36,783 nt of DNA from Frankia gtarii (GCF_025403375.1 NZ_JAMPTM010000035.1:1-36783); one strand, 5' to 3'. Shown: positions 16,106 to 24,123, counted from the first letter of the stretch. Numbers and translations are program-made. The notes: generated by a model from the sequence alone, not told the origin.

Positions 16106-16963
16106 ATGTTCACCATCGGAGACTTCGCCCGCCGCGGGCTCGTGTCGGTCCGGATGCTGCGCCACTACGACGCGATCGGCCTGCTGCGCCCCGCCCGGGT
16201 CGACCCGGCCAGCGGCTACCGCTTCTACGACGCCGGCCAGCTCGCCCGACTCAACCGGATCATCGCCCTGAAGGACCTCGGTTTCACTCTCGCGCAGGTG
16301 CGCGCCCTCGTCGACGAGCAGGTCAGCGGCGACGAGCTACGCGGCATGCTGAGGCTGCGCCGAGCCGAACTCGCGGCGACGATCGCGGCCGACACCGCCC
16401 GGCTGGCCCGGGTGCAGGCGAGGCTCCGCGCCATCGAGAACGAGGGACACATGCCCACCGACAGTGTTGTGATCAAGCCCGTCGCCGCCGTGCGCGTCGC
16501 GGAGCTGGTCGCCACCGCCGCCAGCTACGCCCCCGAGGACATCGCCCCGGTCCTCGCGCCCCTGTTCGCCGACCTGATCGACCGGCTCGCCCGCGCCGAC
16601 CTGACCCCGACCGGCTCCGCCCTCGCCTACTACACCGGCACCCTCCAGGCTGACACCGCCCATGGTGACGCCGCCCAGACCGACGCCATGATCTGTGTTC
16701 ATGCCGCGCTGCCGGTCGCGGCCGAACCCGACGCCGGCCACGACGTCACGATCGTCGACCTCCCGGCGATCCCCGCCGCGGCCACCCTCCTGCACCGCGG
16801 GTCCGTGAACGAGATCGTCGCCACCGGCCAGACCCTGGCCCGCTGGATCGACGCCCACGGCCACCGCGCCGTCGGCTACGCCCGCGAGCTCTACCTGTCC
16901 TGCCCCCCGGACGCCCCTGAGCTGTGGGTGACCGAACTCCAGGAGCCGATCACGACGCCCTGA
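16106..16963 (+). CDS. MerR family transcriptional regulator with GyrI-like effector domain
   Basis: A 285-aa multidrug-type MerR protein. Residues 1-72 form the winged-helix domain (MFTIGDFARRGLVSVRMLRH, then GYRFYDAGQLARLNRI). A dimer-forming coiled coil lies about 78-112 (ELRGMLRLRRAELAATI and on). The C-terminal half (about 118-285) resembles the GyrI-like small-molecule-binding domain of BltR/BmrR-type activators, ending ELYLSCPPDAPELWVTELQE. There are no metal-binding cysteines, so an organic inducer is more likely than a metal. ATG 16106 gives the exact family start. The target operon cannot be told from sequence; the upstream ComB-family gene is a candidate. Confidence 0.93.
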   Translation: MFTIGDFARRGLVSVRMLRHYDAIGLLRPARVDPASGYRFYDAGQLARLNRIIALKDLGFTLAQVRALVDEQVSGDELRGMLRLRRAELAATIAADTARLARVQARLRAIENEGHMPTDSVVIKPVAAVRVAELVATAASYAPEDIAPVLAPLFADLIDRLARADLTPTGSALAYYTGTLQADTAHGDAAQTDAMICVHAALPVAAEPDAGHDVTIVDLPAIPAAATLLHRGSVNEIVATGQTLARWIDAHGHRAVGYARELYLSCPPDAPELWVTELQEPITTP

Positions 16964-17064
16964 CCCTCCCGTCGACCATCCGTGTCGACACCGTCACCCC
17001 AGGTGCGGCGTGGGAGGAGGCAGGCACCCGCCCGCCTCGGGCGGCCTTCGCTGACCCGAGTCCG

Positions 17065-17080
17065 GGCCGGTGTGCCGGCC
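17065..17080. terminator. Possible terminator hairpin between convergent genes
   Basis: GGCCGG-TGTG-CCGGCC forms a 6-bp GC stem with a 4-base loop, in the spacer between the ends of the MerR and SDR genes. It has no T-run, as is common in high-GC actinobacteria, so the call rests on stem strength and position. Confidence 0.4.
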
Positions 17081-17092
17081 GCCTTGATGGTC

Positions 17093-17974
17093 TCAGGCCG
17101 GGTAGTTCCCGGCTTCGAGGTCGTCGAGCAGGCTCGGCTGGGTGGGCTGCCAGCCGAATCGTTCCCGGGTCAGCGCGCTCGAGGCGGGCTGGTCGACGCC
17201 GAAGACGCCGCCGAGGAATCCGAAGGTCTCCGCCGGGACGGCCGCCGTGGGCAGGCCGAGTTGGCGGCCGATGACCTCGGTGAGGGCCCGCATCGTGTCG
17301 CCCTCGTCGGCGACGGCGTGAACCACCGTGCCGGGAACGGCGTTTTCCAGGGTAAGCCGGAAGAGCCGGGCGGCGTCGAGGCGGTGCACGGCGGGCCAGC
17401 GCTGGGTGCCGTCACCGACGTAGCCGGCGACGCCGGTGTGCCGGGCCGCCCCGATGAGCAGCGAGGCGAAGCCATACGGTCCGCCTCGGGCGTGGACCGA
17501 CCGAGGGAGGCGGACAACCGCGGAGCGGATGTCCCTGGCGGCCAGGTCGAGGACTGTCTGGGCGTTGCGGCCGCGCCCGCCGATCGGCCCGTCGGTCGGC
17601 GCCGGGTCGTGTTCGGTCGCGGGGCGTCCGGGTACGGCGGGTGTGCCGGAGGCGATGACCAGCGCCTTGCCGCTGCCCTCGAGCGCGGCGCCGAAGGTCT
17701 CGACGGTGCGGGTCTCGGCGGCGACCGAGTTCGCGAAGTCGGTGAAGTCGTTGGTGAAGGCGAGGTGGATGACCCCGTCGGACTCGGCGGCCCCGGCGCG
17801 CAGGCTGTCGAGGTCGTCGAGGTCGCCGCGCAGCACGGCGGCGCCGGCGGCGGTGATGGCCCGCGCCGAGGCGTCGGAGCGTGCCAGGCCGAGGACCTCG
17901 TGGCCCGCGGCGAGCAGGTCGGGGACGACCGCGGAGCCGATCCCGCCGCTGGCACCGGTGACGAAGACGCGCAT
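17093..17974 (-). CDS. NAD(P)-binding SDR family oxidoreductase/epimerase
   Basis: A 293-aa extended or atypical SDR protein. The Rossmann motif GASGGIG is at residues 7-13, GDLDDLDSLRAGAAESDGVI marks the acidic strand after the second cofactor segment, and RLDAARLFRLTLENA matches epimerase-like NmrA/SDR_a5 proteins. The usual active-site YxxxK is not obvious, so an atypical SDR (reductase or NAD-binding sensor) is more likely than a sugar epimerase. ATG 17974 gives the canonical start MRVFVTGASGG. It is divergent from a TetR gene, and two palindromic operators occupy the 84-bp spacer, implying TetR repression. This SDR/TetR pairing is common in actinobacteria. Confidence 0.92.
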   Translation of the reverse strand: MRVFVTGASGGIGSAVVPDLLAAGHEVLGLARSDASARAITAAGAAVLRGDLDDLDSLRAGAAESDGVIHLAFTNDFTDFANSVAAETRTVETFGAALEGSGKALVIASGTPAVPGRPATEHDPAPTDGPIGGRGRNAQTVLDLAARDIRSAVVRLPRSVHARGGPYGFASLLIGAARHTGVAGYVGDGTQRWPAVHRLDAARLFRLTLENAVPGTVVHAVADEGDTMRALTEVIGRQLGLPTAAVPAETFGFLGGVFGVDQPASSALTRERFGWQPTQPSLLDDLEAGNYPA

Positions 17975-17991
17975 GACGAACTCCTACCCGT

Positions 17992-18044
17992 GATGGGACT
18001 GGTGTCCCATCACCGTAGCAAAGTGATGGGACACCAGTCCCATC
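17992..18044. promoter_or_regulatory. Two perfect palindromic operators between SDR and TetR genes
   Basis: GATGGGACTGGTGTCCCATC (17992-18011) and GATGGGACACCAGTCCCATC (18025-18044). Each is a palindrome with 8-bp arms (GATGGGAC / GTCCCATC), and the two are exact reverse complements of each other, including two extra flanking bases. Spacing is 33 bp centre to centre. They fill the divergent promoter region and are almost certainly TetR operators. Confidence 0.88.
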
Positions 18045-18058
18045 AGTACAATCGGGTG

Positions 18059-18631
18059 ATGCCCCGATGGGAACCAGACGCGCGCGAGCGGCTGGTCACC
18101 GCCGCGCTACACCTGTTCTCCGAGCAGGGCTACGACAACACCTCCGTCGCCGAGATCACCGAACGCGCCGGCCTGACCAGGAGCACGTTCTTCCGGTACT
18201 TCCCCGACAAGCGGGAGGTGCTGGCGGCCGGCCAGGAGATCCTGTCGCGGCTGTTCGCCGACGGCATCTCCGCGGCCCCCGCGGATGCCACCCCCCTGAC
18301 CGCGGTCGCCGCCGGGCTGGAGCGCGCGGCCGGGGCGATGACGCCGTTCAACCGCGAGCTCGGGCCCCGGCTGCACGCCGTCATCGCGACCAGCACCGAA
18401 CTCCAGGAACGCGACGCGCTCAAACAGGTCGGCCTCGCCGCGGCCATGGCAGGTGCGTTGCGTGCCCGTGGCGTGCCGGACCTGGTGGCCACCCTGGCGG
18501 CCGAGCTGGGCGTGCTGGCGTTCAAGGAGGCGTATGCCGCGTGGGTCGCGGCGGACAACCGGCAGGAGCTGGGGGACCTGGTGCGCACCGCCCTGGATCG
18601 GCTGCGCACCACGGTCACCGAACTCGGGTGA
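18059..18631 (+). CDS. TetR family transcriptional regulator
   Basis: A 190-aa TetR/AcrR regulator. Residues 8-55 are the DNA-binding domain (ARERLVTAALHLFSEQGYDN, then AEITERAGLTRSTFFRYFPD). The rest is the ligand-binding and dimerisation domain. ATG 18059 lies 14 bp after the second palindrome, so repressor bound there would block its own transcription start. The gene is probably autoregulated and controls the divergent SDR gene. A GC hairpin (18639-18655) follows the stop codon closely. Confidence 0.95.
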   Translation: MPRWEPDARERLVTAALHLFSEQGYDNTSVAEITERAGLTRSTFFRYFPDKREVLAAGQEILSRLFADGISAAPADATPLTAVAAGLERAAGAMTPFNRELGPRLHAVIATSTELQERDALKQVGLAAAMAGALRARGVPDLVATLAAELGVLAFKEAYAAWVAADNRQELGDLVRTALDRLRTTVTELG

Positions 18632-18638
18632 CACCGAA

Positions 18639-18655
18639 CCGGTGGGCTCCACCGG
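18639..18655. terminator. Probable terminator hairpin after the TetR gene
   Basis: CCGGTGG-GCT-CCACCGG forms a 7-bp stem with a 3-base loop starting 7 bases after the TetR stop codon, with no T-run. The following 200 bp before the next gene hold nothing else I recognise. Confidence 0.5.
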
Positions 18656-18860
18656 AAGCGGAAGCCAGAAATGCGTTGGACCAGGCCGCGGCGGTCGGCG
18701 CGGGAGAGCCAGGCCGGGGACTCCGGACTTTTCCTGGCGAGGATGCCCACGGTTGCGACAGAGTTTCGGGCGTGACTGCACTCGACCTGGACGGCCTGAG
18801 CGGGCATCCACGGCCCGCCGACACCCGCCCCGCCGCGCACACCCGTGCCGGAGCGCGGCG

Positions 18861-19814
18861 ATGACCGACACCGCGCCCCCGCGGCGCAGCCGCCGCTACG
18901 CCGACGGCGTGCTCGGCGGTCCGACCGACACCGAACGCGCCCGACTGGCTGCCATGGCGGCGGTCTGCGATCCGACGACGATCCGCGTCCTCGGTGAACG
19001 CGGCGTCGGCGCCGGCTGGCGATGCCTGGAGGTCGGCGCCGGCGGGGGGTCGATCGCGGCCTGGCTCGCCGACCGCGTCACCGACGCCACCTCCACCACC
19101 TCCGACACGGCCGACACGGCCGACACGGCCGACACCTCCGACACGGCCGACACGGCCGACACGGCCGACACCTCCGACACGGCCGACACGGCCGACACGG
19201 CCGACACCTCCGACACGGCCCGGGCCGGCCATGTGGTCGCCACCGACGTCGACACCCGCCACCTCGATGGCCTCGCCGGCCCGCACCTGACGGTCCTGCG
19301 TCACGACGTCACCCGCGACCCCGCACCCCCCGGCGGGCCGTTCGACCTCATCCACGCCCGCTTCGTCCTGGAACATCTCCCCGACCGGGAGCACGTCCTG
19401 GACCGTCTGCGGGGCTGGTTGAAACCCGCCGGCGTCCTCGTCGTCGAGTCGATCGTCGAATTCCCCCTGGACTCCTCGCCCCACCCGGCGTTCCGCCAGG
19501 CCATGCGGAGCATCGGCGAGGTGCTGGCGAAGACCATCGGCACGGACTCCACCTGGGCGCGCGGGTTCCCCGCCCCCCTGCAGACCCGCGGCCTGGTCGA
19601 CGTCGGGCTGAGCGTGCACCTGCCGACCACGGGTGGCGCGGGCGCCTCCGCCCAGTGCTGGGCGCTGACCCTGACCCGCCTGCGTCCCCACATCCGCGAG
19701 CTGAACCTGGCCGACGACGACACCCTCGACGACGCCCTGGACTGCCTCGCGGACCCGGCGTTCTTCGATCTCTCCTTCGCCACCGCCGTCGCCTGGGGCC
19801 GCGCACCCGGCTAG
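18861..19814 (+). CDS. SAM-dependent methyltransferase interrupted by an in-frame tandem repeat
   Basis: A 317-aa class I methyltransferase. SAM-binding motif I is [19 protein letters not shown] (residues 55-73), the acidic motif II is VVATDVD (125-131), and [20 protein letters not shown] is the strand-4 region. Between motifs I and II, where close relatives have only a few residues, lie about 40 residues of [12 protein letters not shown] repeats (about 81-120). Fold topology puts this as a loop after helix A, so it may be tolerated. The C-terminus matches UbiE/MTase families of actinobacteria. ATG 18861 follows GGAGCGCGGCG. The substrate is unknown. A secreted hydrolase follows on the same strand, but 138 bp away. 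Confidence 0.88.
   Translation: MTDTAPPRRSRRYADGVLGGPTDTERARLAAMAAVCDPTTIRVLGERGVGAGWRCLEVGAGGGSIAAWLADRVTDATSTTSDTADTADTADTSDTADTADTADTSDTADTADTADTSDTARAGHVVATDVDTRHLDGLAGPHLTVLRHDVTRDPAPPGGPFDLIHARFVLEHLPDREHVLDRLRGWLKPAGVLVVESIVEFPLDSSPHPAFRQAMRSIGEVLAKTIGTDSTWARGFPAPLQTRGLVDVGLSVHLPTTGGAGASAQCWALTLTRLRPHIRELNLADDDTLDDALDCLADPAFFDLSFATAVAWGRAPG
19104..19211 (+). repeat. 36-bp coding minisatellite, three full copies
   Basis: The 36-bp unit is three GACACGGCC 9-mers and one GACACCTCC 9-mer. It repeats exactly at 19104, 19140 and 19176, and a further GACACGGCC begins at 19212. It encodes [12 protein letters not shown] within the methyltransferase. Its length is a multiple of three, so copy-number change keeps the frame. 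Confidence 0.97.
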
Positions 19815-19952
19815 CTGTGCGCGGCGCGCGTGGCTCTGACCTGCACGGGGTCCGCCGGCCGGGGGCGGTGGGCGCGGCGGTGGGGTGTCGGCTGGCGGAC
19901 TACCCGAGGTGCACGTTCGGCGACCATTGCGGCACTTAGAGTGCGAGCAGTG

Positions 19953-21197
19953 ATGGCAACCCTGCGCACGGTGTCTCTCGCCGCGGCGATCCTCCTGCTC
20001 CCCGTCGCCGGTGCCCGCAGCGCCGAAGCGGCGCCACCCCCACCGGCATCGCCACCGGCGTCGACATCGGCATCGGCATCGGTGTCGGCGTCGGTGTCGG
20101 CGGGGGTGGCGGCGGGGGTGGCGGTCTCGCTGCCCCGGCCCACCGGGCCCTTCGCGGTCGGCCGGGACACCCTGCACCTGGTCGACCGTCATCGGCGCGA
20201 CCCGTGGGTGCCCGGCGTCGCGCGGGAGCTGATGGTCGACATCTACTATCCGGCGCGGGCCGCCACCGGCACCCCGGCGCGTTACGCCACACCGGAGGAG
20301 ATCCGCCTTTACCTGGCCGCGCTGGGCCTCGCCGACGCCCTGCCCGTGCAGGCGCTCGCCGACACCGTGATCGCCAGCCGGGTCGGGGCGCGCCCGCTGC
20401 CCGGACGCCGGCCGCTGGTGCTGCTGTCCCCGGGCCTGGGGGTGGGGCGCCGCTCGCTGACCGGGCTCGCCGAGGACCTCGCCAGCCGCGGCCTGGTCAC
20501 CGCGACCGTCGACCACGCCTACGAGTCGGTCGGCACCGCGTTTCCCGGCGGGCGGATGCTGACCTGCGTGGCCTGCGATCGGCTGCGCACCGACGCCGAC
20601 TTCCGCGCCGCCAGCCGCGGGCGCGCCACCGACCTGTCCTTCGTCCTGGACCGCCTCACCGGGCCGCACCCGGCGTGGCGCGGCGCGGCGGTCATCGACG
20701 CCACCCGCGTCGCGGCGGTCGGGCATTCCCTCGGCGGGTCGGCGGCGGCGTCGCTGCTGCTGCACGACCGCCGGGTGCGTGCCGGGGTCGACCTGGACGG
20801 CACCCTCGGCGAACCGGTCGGCGCCGGCGGTTTCGGCGGGCGGGCGTTCCTGCTGCTCGGCGCGACGGCAGACCACCCCGGCACCGGCGGCCCCGCGACG
20901 GCGGACGACGATCCGAGCTGGGTGCAGGCGTGGGCGCGGCTGGGCCCGCCGCGGCTGTGGCTCGACGTCGACGGCGCCGACCATTTCAGCTTCACCGACG
21001 ATCCCGTCCTCGCCGACCAGATCCCGCTGCCCGCCACCGTGCAGGCACCGGCACCGGCGCTGACCGGCCGGCAGGCGTTGGCGATCACCCGCGCCTATGT
21101 CGGGGCGTTCGTCAAACGCTGGCTGTGCGGGCGCGCCCAGCCACTGCTCGACGGGCCGAGCCGGGCCTACCCGCAGGTCCGCGTCGTCGGCCGCTGA
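19953..21197 (+). CDS. Secreted alpha/beta hydrolase (PAF-acetylhydrolase/lipase-like)
   Basis: A 414-aa exported hydrolase. Signal peptide: VSLAAAILLLPVAGARSAEA, cut near residue 25. A low-complexity Pro/Ser/Ala/Val linker (28-60) is encoded by TCGGCN hexamer repeats. The catalytic domain shows ELMVDIYYPA, the oxyanion-hole region LVLLSPGLGVGRRS, and the nucleophile elbow GHSLGG (Ser259). A late His in GADHFSF is the likely catalytic base. This layout matches the PAF-acetylhydrolase isoform II/chlorophyllase-like group that cleaves lipid or ester substrates outside the cell. ATG 19953 is chosen (GTG 19950 is adjacent). Its last codons overlap a relic of a methyltransferase gene on the other strand. 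Confidence 0.9.
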   Translation: MATLRTVSLAAAILLLPVAGARSAEAAPPPPASPPASTSASASVSASVSAGVAAGVAVSLPRPTGPFAVGRDTLHLVDRHRRDPWVPGVARELMVDIYYPARAATGTPARYATPEEIRLYLAALGLADALPVQALADTVIASRVGARPLPGRRPLVLLSPGLGVGRRSLTGLAEDLASRGLVTATVDHAYESVGTAFPGGRMLTCVACDRLRTDADFRAASRGRATDLSFVLDRLTGPHPAWRGAAVIDATRVAAVGHSLGGSAAASLLLHDRRVRAGVDLDGTLGEPVGAGGFGGRAFLLLGATADHPGTGGPATADDDPSWVQAWARLGPPRLWLDVDGADHFSFTDDPVLADQIPLPATVQAPAPALTGRQALAITRAYVGAFVKRWLCGRAQPLLDGPSRAYPQVRVVGR

Positions 21198-21246
21198 CCA
21201 GCCGCGCGTAGCGTTCGGCGACGCCGTCGTAGGCCTCGGCGGTCAC
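21190..21246 (-). pseudogene. N-terminal relic of a class I methyltransferase gene
   Basis: Downstream of the kinase gene on the same strand, GTG 21246 begins MTAEAYDGVAERYARLVSG, a typical opening of actinobacterial SAM methyltransferases (xYDxVAxRYAxL). The match stops after 19 residues, exactly where the sequence meets the 3' end of the hydrolase gene; the frame then reads Arg-rich nonsense. It looks like the start of a gene whose remainder was replaced by the hydrolase segment. Very short, so tentative. Confidence 0.4.
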
Positions 21247-21281
21247 GGACAGATCCGACTCGTCACCTATGGCCGATGATC

Positions 21282-22394
21282 CTAGTCGGCCGGGGGACGG
21301 GGCCGCCGCCTACGCCGTCGCGTCCCCCCGGCCGGGATGTCGGTGGTGGCGGGCAGCGGTTTCGTACGGGGCCAGCGGCGCCGGATCTGGCCGTGCAGCG
21401 CCGCGGTGAGCCGGTGGAGTCCGCCGAGCTCGGGATTGTCGGTGGTCATCGTGGCGACGACGGCGAGCCGGTGGGCGAGGCGTCCTCGGGCGGTCGCGGT
21501 GCCCCAGCGCCAGTCCTTGTGGGTCAGGCGGGCGAGGTGGTCGGCGCCGTCACGGCGGGCCCGTTCGACGAGCGCGTCACCGCGGATCAGCCAGCCGGCG
21601 CAGGCGTCGGTGAGAGCGCCGGGCAAGGCGGTGCCGGTACGGGCACGGTAGGTTGCGTGGTAGGCGATCTCGGCTTCTGCGCGTAGCGGTGGCGGGACGG
21701 CGGTAACGCACCAGCAGGTGGGGAAGCCCATCCGAAGGTAGGCCAGTTCGACCAGGCCACTGCCCAGGCTGGCGTGTTCGAGGTCGATGAACCGCGTCTC
21801 GGCTGCCGAGCGCAGGCCAAGTCCGTTGTCCGGGCACGGGTCACCGTGCAGCAGAGCGTGGTGCCCGGCCGCACTGAGCCGGTCCAGGAGTCGTTCGAGC
21901 TCGCCTGGCACACCGGGCGGGACGGGGACACCGAGCGTCGCGGCCAGGCCGACGAACGCCTCGATGTCAGCGTCGGTGGGACCGGACCATCGCGGTAGCG
22001 CGTGCGCGTGCGCATCGGCGGGGCCGGTCGCCGCGTGCAGGCGGGCCAGTGCGCTCGCCCATCCCACGACCCAGTCGCCCGCCGCGCCGCGGGCGGGCAC
22101 GTACTCCAGAACCAGCACCCGGGCGTGCGGGTCGGCGCCGATCAGCGTCGGCACCACGGGCGGGCGAACCCGGGCGGCCAGCCGCAGCGCCGTCACCTCG
22201 CGGGCATAGCGATCCGCGGCGTCCGACCCGCCGACGACCTGCTTGACGACGGCGGGGGAACCATCGAGTTCGACGAGCCACACCCGCGAGCGTGGGCTGC
22301 TCGCCAGCCGGCGGATCGGGCGCGGCGATCCCACCGCGGCCCGCAACTGCTCACCCACCGGCAGGTCACGACCCCCACGGAACCAGTCGATCAC
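21282..22394 (-). CDS. Aminoglycoside phosphotransferase-like kinase (APH family)
   Basis: A 370-aa APH/choline-kinase-fold protein. K51 (AVVKQVV) is the ATP lysine, VLVLEYVPA is the hinge, HGDPCPDN (183-190) is the Brenner/catalytic motif with D185 as base, and FIDLEHA (203-209) holds the metal-binding acidic residue in place of DFG. The Arg-rich C-terminal tail ([13 protein letters not shown]) is probably disordered. Members phosphorylate aminoglycosides, choline, homoserine or other hydroxyl compounds; the substrate here is unknown. GTG 22394 gives the start. Upstream on the same strand are a gene relic and a TetR gene, so it may be TetR-controlled. Confidence 0.88.
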   Translation of the reverse strand: MIDWFRGGRDLPVGEQLRAAVGSPRPIRRLASSPRSRVWLVELDGSPAVVKQVVGGSDAADRYAREVTALRLAARVRPPVVPTLIGADPHARVLVLEYVPARGAAGDWVVGWASALARLHAATGPADAHAHALPRWSGPTDADIEAFVGLAATLGVPVPPGVPGELERLLDRLSAAGHHALLHGDPCPDNGLGLRSAAETRFIDLEHASLGSGLVELAYLRMGFPTCWCVTAVPPPLRAEAEIAYHATYRARTGTALPGALTDACAGWLIRGDALVERARRDGADHLARLTHKDWRWGTATARGRLAHRLAVVATMTTDNPELGGLHRLTAALHGQIRRRWPRTKPLPATTDIPAGGTRRRRRRPRPPAD

Positions 22395-22422
22395 GCGGCC
22401 GTCGTCGCGGACTCGGCGCCGG

Positions 22423-22561
22423 CTACCAGCGCCGGCCGGCAGGCAGCGGCGCCGGGCCTGGCGTGCAGACGTGCAGCACCTGGTAGTGCTCGGTGGCCTC
22501 GCCGTCCCCGGCGGCGGCTGCAGCGTCGGCCCACGGTGATCTCGTACTGCATCGCGTACAT
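22423..22561 (-). pseudogene. Remnant of a DUF4865-type gene
   Basis: Just downstream of the TetR gene, ATG 22561 begins MYAMQYEITVGRR, which matches the opening of DUF4865 proteins (MYAMQYEITLP). That family commonly neighbours this kind of TetR regulator. After about 12 residues the match ends. A second frame then reads GDGEATEHYQVLHVCTPGPA and PLPAGRRW with a stop at 22423-22425, which looks like a family C-terminus. Between them nearly the whole gene is missing, so this is an internal deletion with a frameshift. In the start frame translation would continue as Arg-rich sequence to 22391. Confidence 0.5.
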
Positions 22562-22571
22562 GTCCGCGTCC

Positions 22572-23141
22572 TTATCCTCTGGGCGCGGCGTGGGCGGTGA
22601 GCAGGGCGACCACGCCATCGACGGCCTGGGTGAATGCCTCGGCGCTGCCGGCGGCGCGGGCCAGCACGTAGCCGCCCTGCAGCACCGCGACGATCGTGGC
22701 GGCCGTCGCCGGCGGGTCGAGCCCGGTGAGCTCGCCAGCGGCCACGCCCTCGGCGAGCAGAGCGCCCAGGCGTGCGCGCAGCCAGGTGAACGTCTGCTCG
22801 ACCGGGCCGCGCAAAGCAGGGTCGGCCATGATGTCGGGATCCTGGGTGAGCCGGCCGACGGGGCAGCCGCGCAGCACGTCCCGCTCGCGGCGCAGGTAGG
22901 CCTCGATGCGGGCGAGCACCGGCCCGTCGGCGCCAAGCTGGGCGTCGGCGGCCGCCCGCAGCTCGGCGGCGGTCCGCGTGATCGCGGCGTGGGCGAGCGC
23001 GGCCTTGCCGGCGAAGTGGTGGTACATGCTGCCCTGCCCGACCCCGGCGTGTGCCTGGATCGCCTTCGGGCTCGTCCCCACGTACCCGCGCTCCCACAGC
23101 AACACCCGGGTGCTCTCGATCAGCCGCTCCGCCGCGTCCAC
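22572..23141 (-). CDS. TetR family transcriptional regulator (LmrA/YxaF type)
   Basis: An about 189-aa TetR regulator. N-terminal helix-turn-helix: ERLIESTRVLLWERGYVGTS, then IQAHAGVGQGSMYHHFAGK (residues 5-48), the hallmark of the LmrA/YxaF subgroup. The C-terminal domain (YLRRERDVLRGCPVGRLTQD) is the matching ligand pocket, with the conserved GCPVG. GTG 23141 is used here; ATG 23156 is 5 codons upstream but lies inside the operator palindrome. The regulator should repress itself and the downstream genes, now a DUF4865 relic and an APH-like kinase. The subgroup often answers flavonoids or lincosamides; the ligand here is unknown. Confidence 0.92.
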   Translation of the reverse strand: MDAAERLIESTRVLLWERGYVGTSPKAIQAHAGVGQGSMYHHFAGKAALAHAAITRTAAELRAAADAQLGADGPVLARIEAYLRRERDVLRGCPVGRLTQDPDIMADPALRGPVEQTFTWLRARLGALLAEGVAAGELTGLDPPATAATIVAVLQGGYVLARAAGSAEAFTQAVDGVVALLTAHAAPRG

Positions 23142-23148
23142 CCCACCA

Positions 23149-23170
23149 CTGTACATACCAGTAGGTACAG
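23149..23170. promoter_or_regulatory. Operator palindrome at the start of the LmrA/YxaF-type TetR gene
   Basis: A 22-bp dyad with half-sites CTGTACATACC and CTGTACCTACT (9 of 11 matching) about its centre. It covers the possible ATG start at 23156. Position implies autorepression. Confidence 0.7.
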
Positions 23171-23354
23171 ACGGGGTTTCCTTGTCCTTCCGGAGGAAGG
23201 TGTCGCAACCCGGACGAATCGCGCGCCGCCGATGTGACACTGCAGGCCGGGCCGGGCCGGTTCGCCTGACGGTGCGCCCCGGATGTCCCACAGTGCAGGG
23301 TGGGCAATCCACGGCGCACGCGAGCGGCGGGGACGGGACGGCGGGTGGGTGGGC

Positions 23355-24083
23355 ATGAGGCGGATGCGCTACGACGAGCCAGCCGCGGTGGCGTTTCGGG
23401 CGGGACGGCACGTGCCCGCGGACGGCCTGGCGCACTGGCGTGCCGCGGTGGCCCGCCATCTTGCTCCCCGCCCGGGGATGGCGCTGCTCGACCTGGGTGC
23501 GGGCACGGGCTGGTGGGCGCAGCTGTTCACCGCCTGGTACGGGGTGCAGGTCGTGGCCGTCGAGCCGTCGGCGGCGATGCGGGCGCGGGCACGGGCGCCG
23601 CGGCTGGTCGCCGGACGGGCCGACGCGCTGCCGCTGGCCGCGGGCAGCCTCGACGCCGCGTGGCTGTCGACGGTGGTCCACCATCTCGCCGACCTGCCGG
23701 CGGCGGCCGCGGAGCTGCGGCGGGTGCTGCGGCCCGGCGCGCCGGTGCTGCTGCGCTCGGTGTTCGCCGGCCGCGCTGATCAGATCACCCTGCTGCGGTT
23801 CTTTCCCGAGGCGATCCGGCTCGTCGACGACACCTACCCGCAGGCGGCGACGGTGCGGGCGGTGTTTGCCGCCGACGGGTTCACCGCCGCGGCCGGTGAG
23901 GCCGTGACGCAGGTCAGTGCCCCGTCGCTGGCCGCCGTCCTCGACGGCCTGGACCGCGACGCCCACACCCCGCTGCGGCTGATCGACGACGACGCCTACG
24001 CCGCCGGCCTCACCCGGCTGCGCACCGCCGCCACCGCGACGGGGCCGGTGATCGACACGATGGACCTGCTCGTGCTCCGCTGA
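23355..24083 (+). CDS. Class I SAM-dependent methyltransferase
   Basis: A 242-aa Methyltransf_11-type enzyme. SAM motif I is LLDLGAGTGWWAQLF (44-58), motif II VVAVEPSAAM (70-79), the strand-4 region is DAAWLSTVVHHLAD, and ELRRVLRPGAPVLLRSVF is the usual post-I block. This topology transfers a methyl group from S-adenosylmethionine to a small molecule; the substrate cannot be told. ATG 23355 starts MRRMRYDEPAAVAFRAGRHV; the frame is open 24 codons further upstream with GTG alternatives. It is divergent from the TetR gene (about 215 bp between the starts) and may be co-regulated by it. An 8-bp tandem repeat begins directly after the stop codon. Confidence 0.92.
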   Translation: MRRMRYDEPAAVAFRAGRHVPADGLAHWRAAVARHLAPRPGMALLDLGAGTGWWAQLFTAWYGVQVVAVEPSAAMRARARAPRLVAGRADALPLAAGSLDAAWLSTVVHHLADLPAAAAELRRVLRPGAPVLLRSVFAGRADQITLLRFFPEAIRLVDDTYPQAATVRAVFAADGFTAAAGEAVTQVSAPSLAAVLDGLDRDAHTPLRLIDDDAYAAGLTRLRTAATATGPVIDTMDLLVLR

Positions 24084-24123
24084 CGCCCAACGGCCCAACG
24101 GCCCAACAGCCCGACGGCCCGGT
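24084..24123. repeat. 8-bp tandem repeat after a methyltransferase gene
   Basis: Five degenerate copies of GGCCCAAC (CGCCCAAC, GGCCCAAC twice, AGCCCGAC, GGCCCGGT) start immediately after the stop codon and fill most of the 61-bp convergent spacer. Confidence 0.75.

Noticed and set aside
19080-19220. Variable region of a diversity-generating retroelement
   Set aside because: The repeat is a simple tandem array, and no reverse transcriptase or template repeat is present in the window.
18615-20984. A 789-codon minus-strand frame with [13 protein letters not shown] repeats
   Set aside because: It is the shadow of the methyltransferase and hydrolase genes; its repeats mirror the [12 protein letters not shown] minisatellite and it matches no family.
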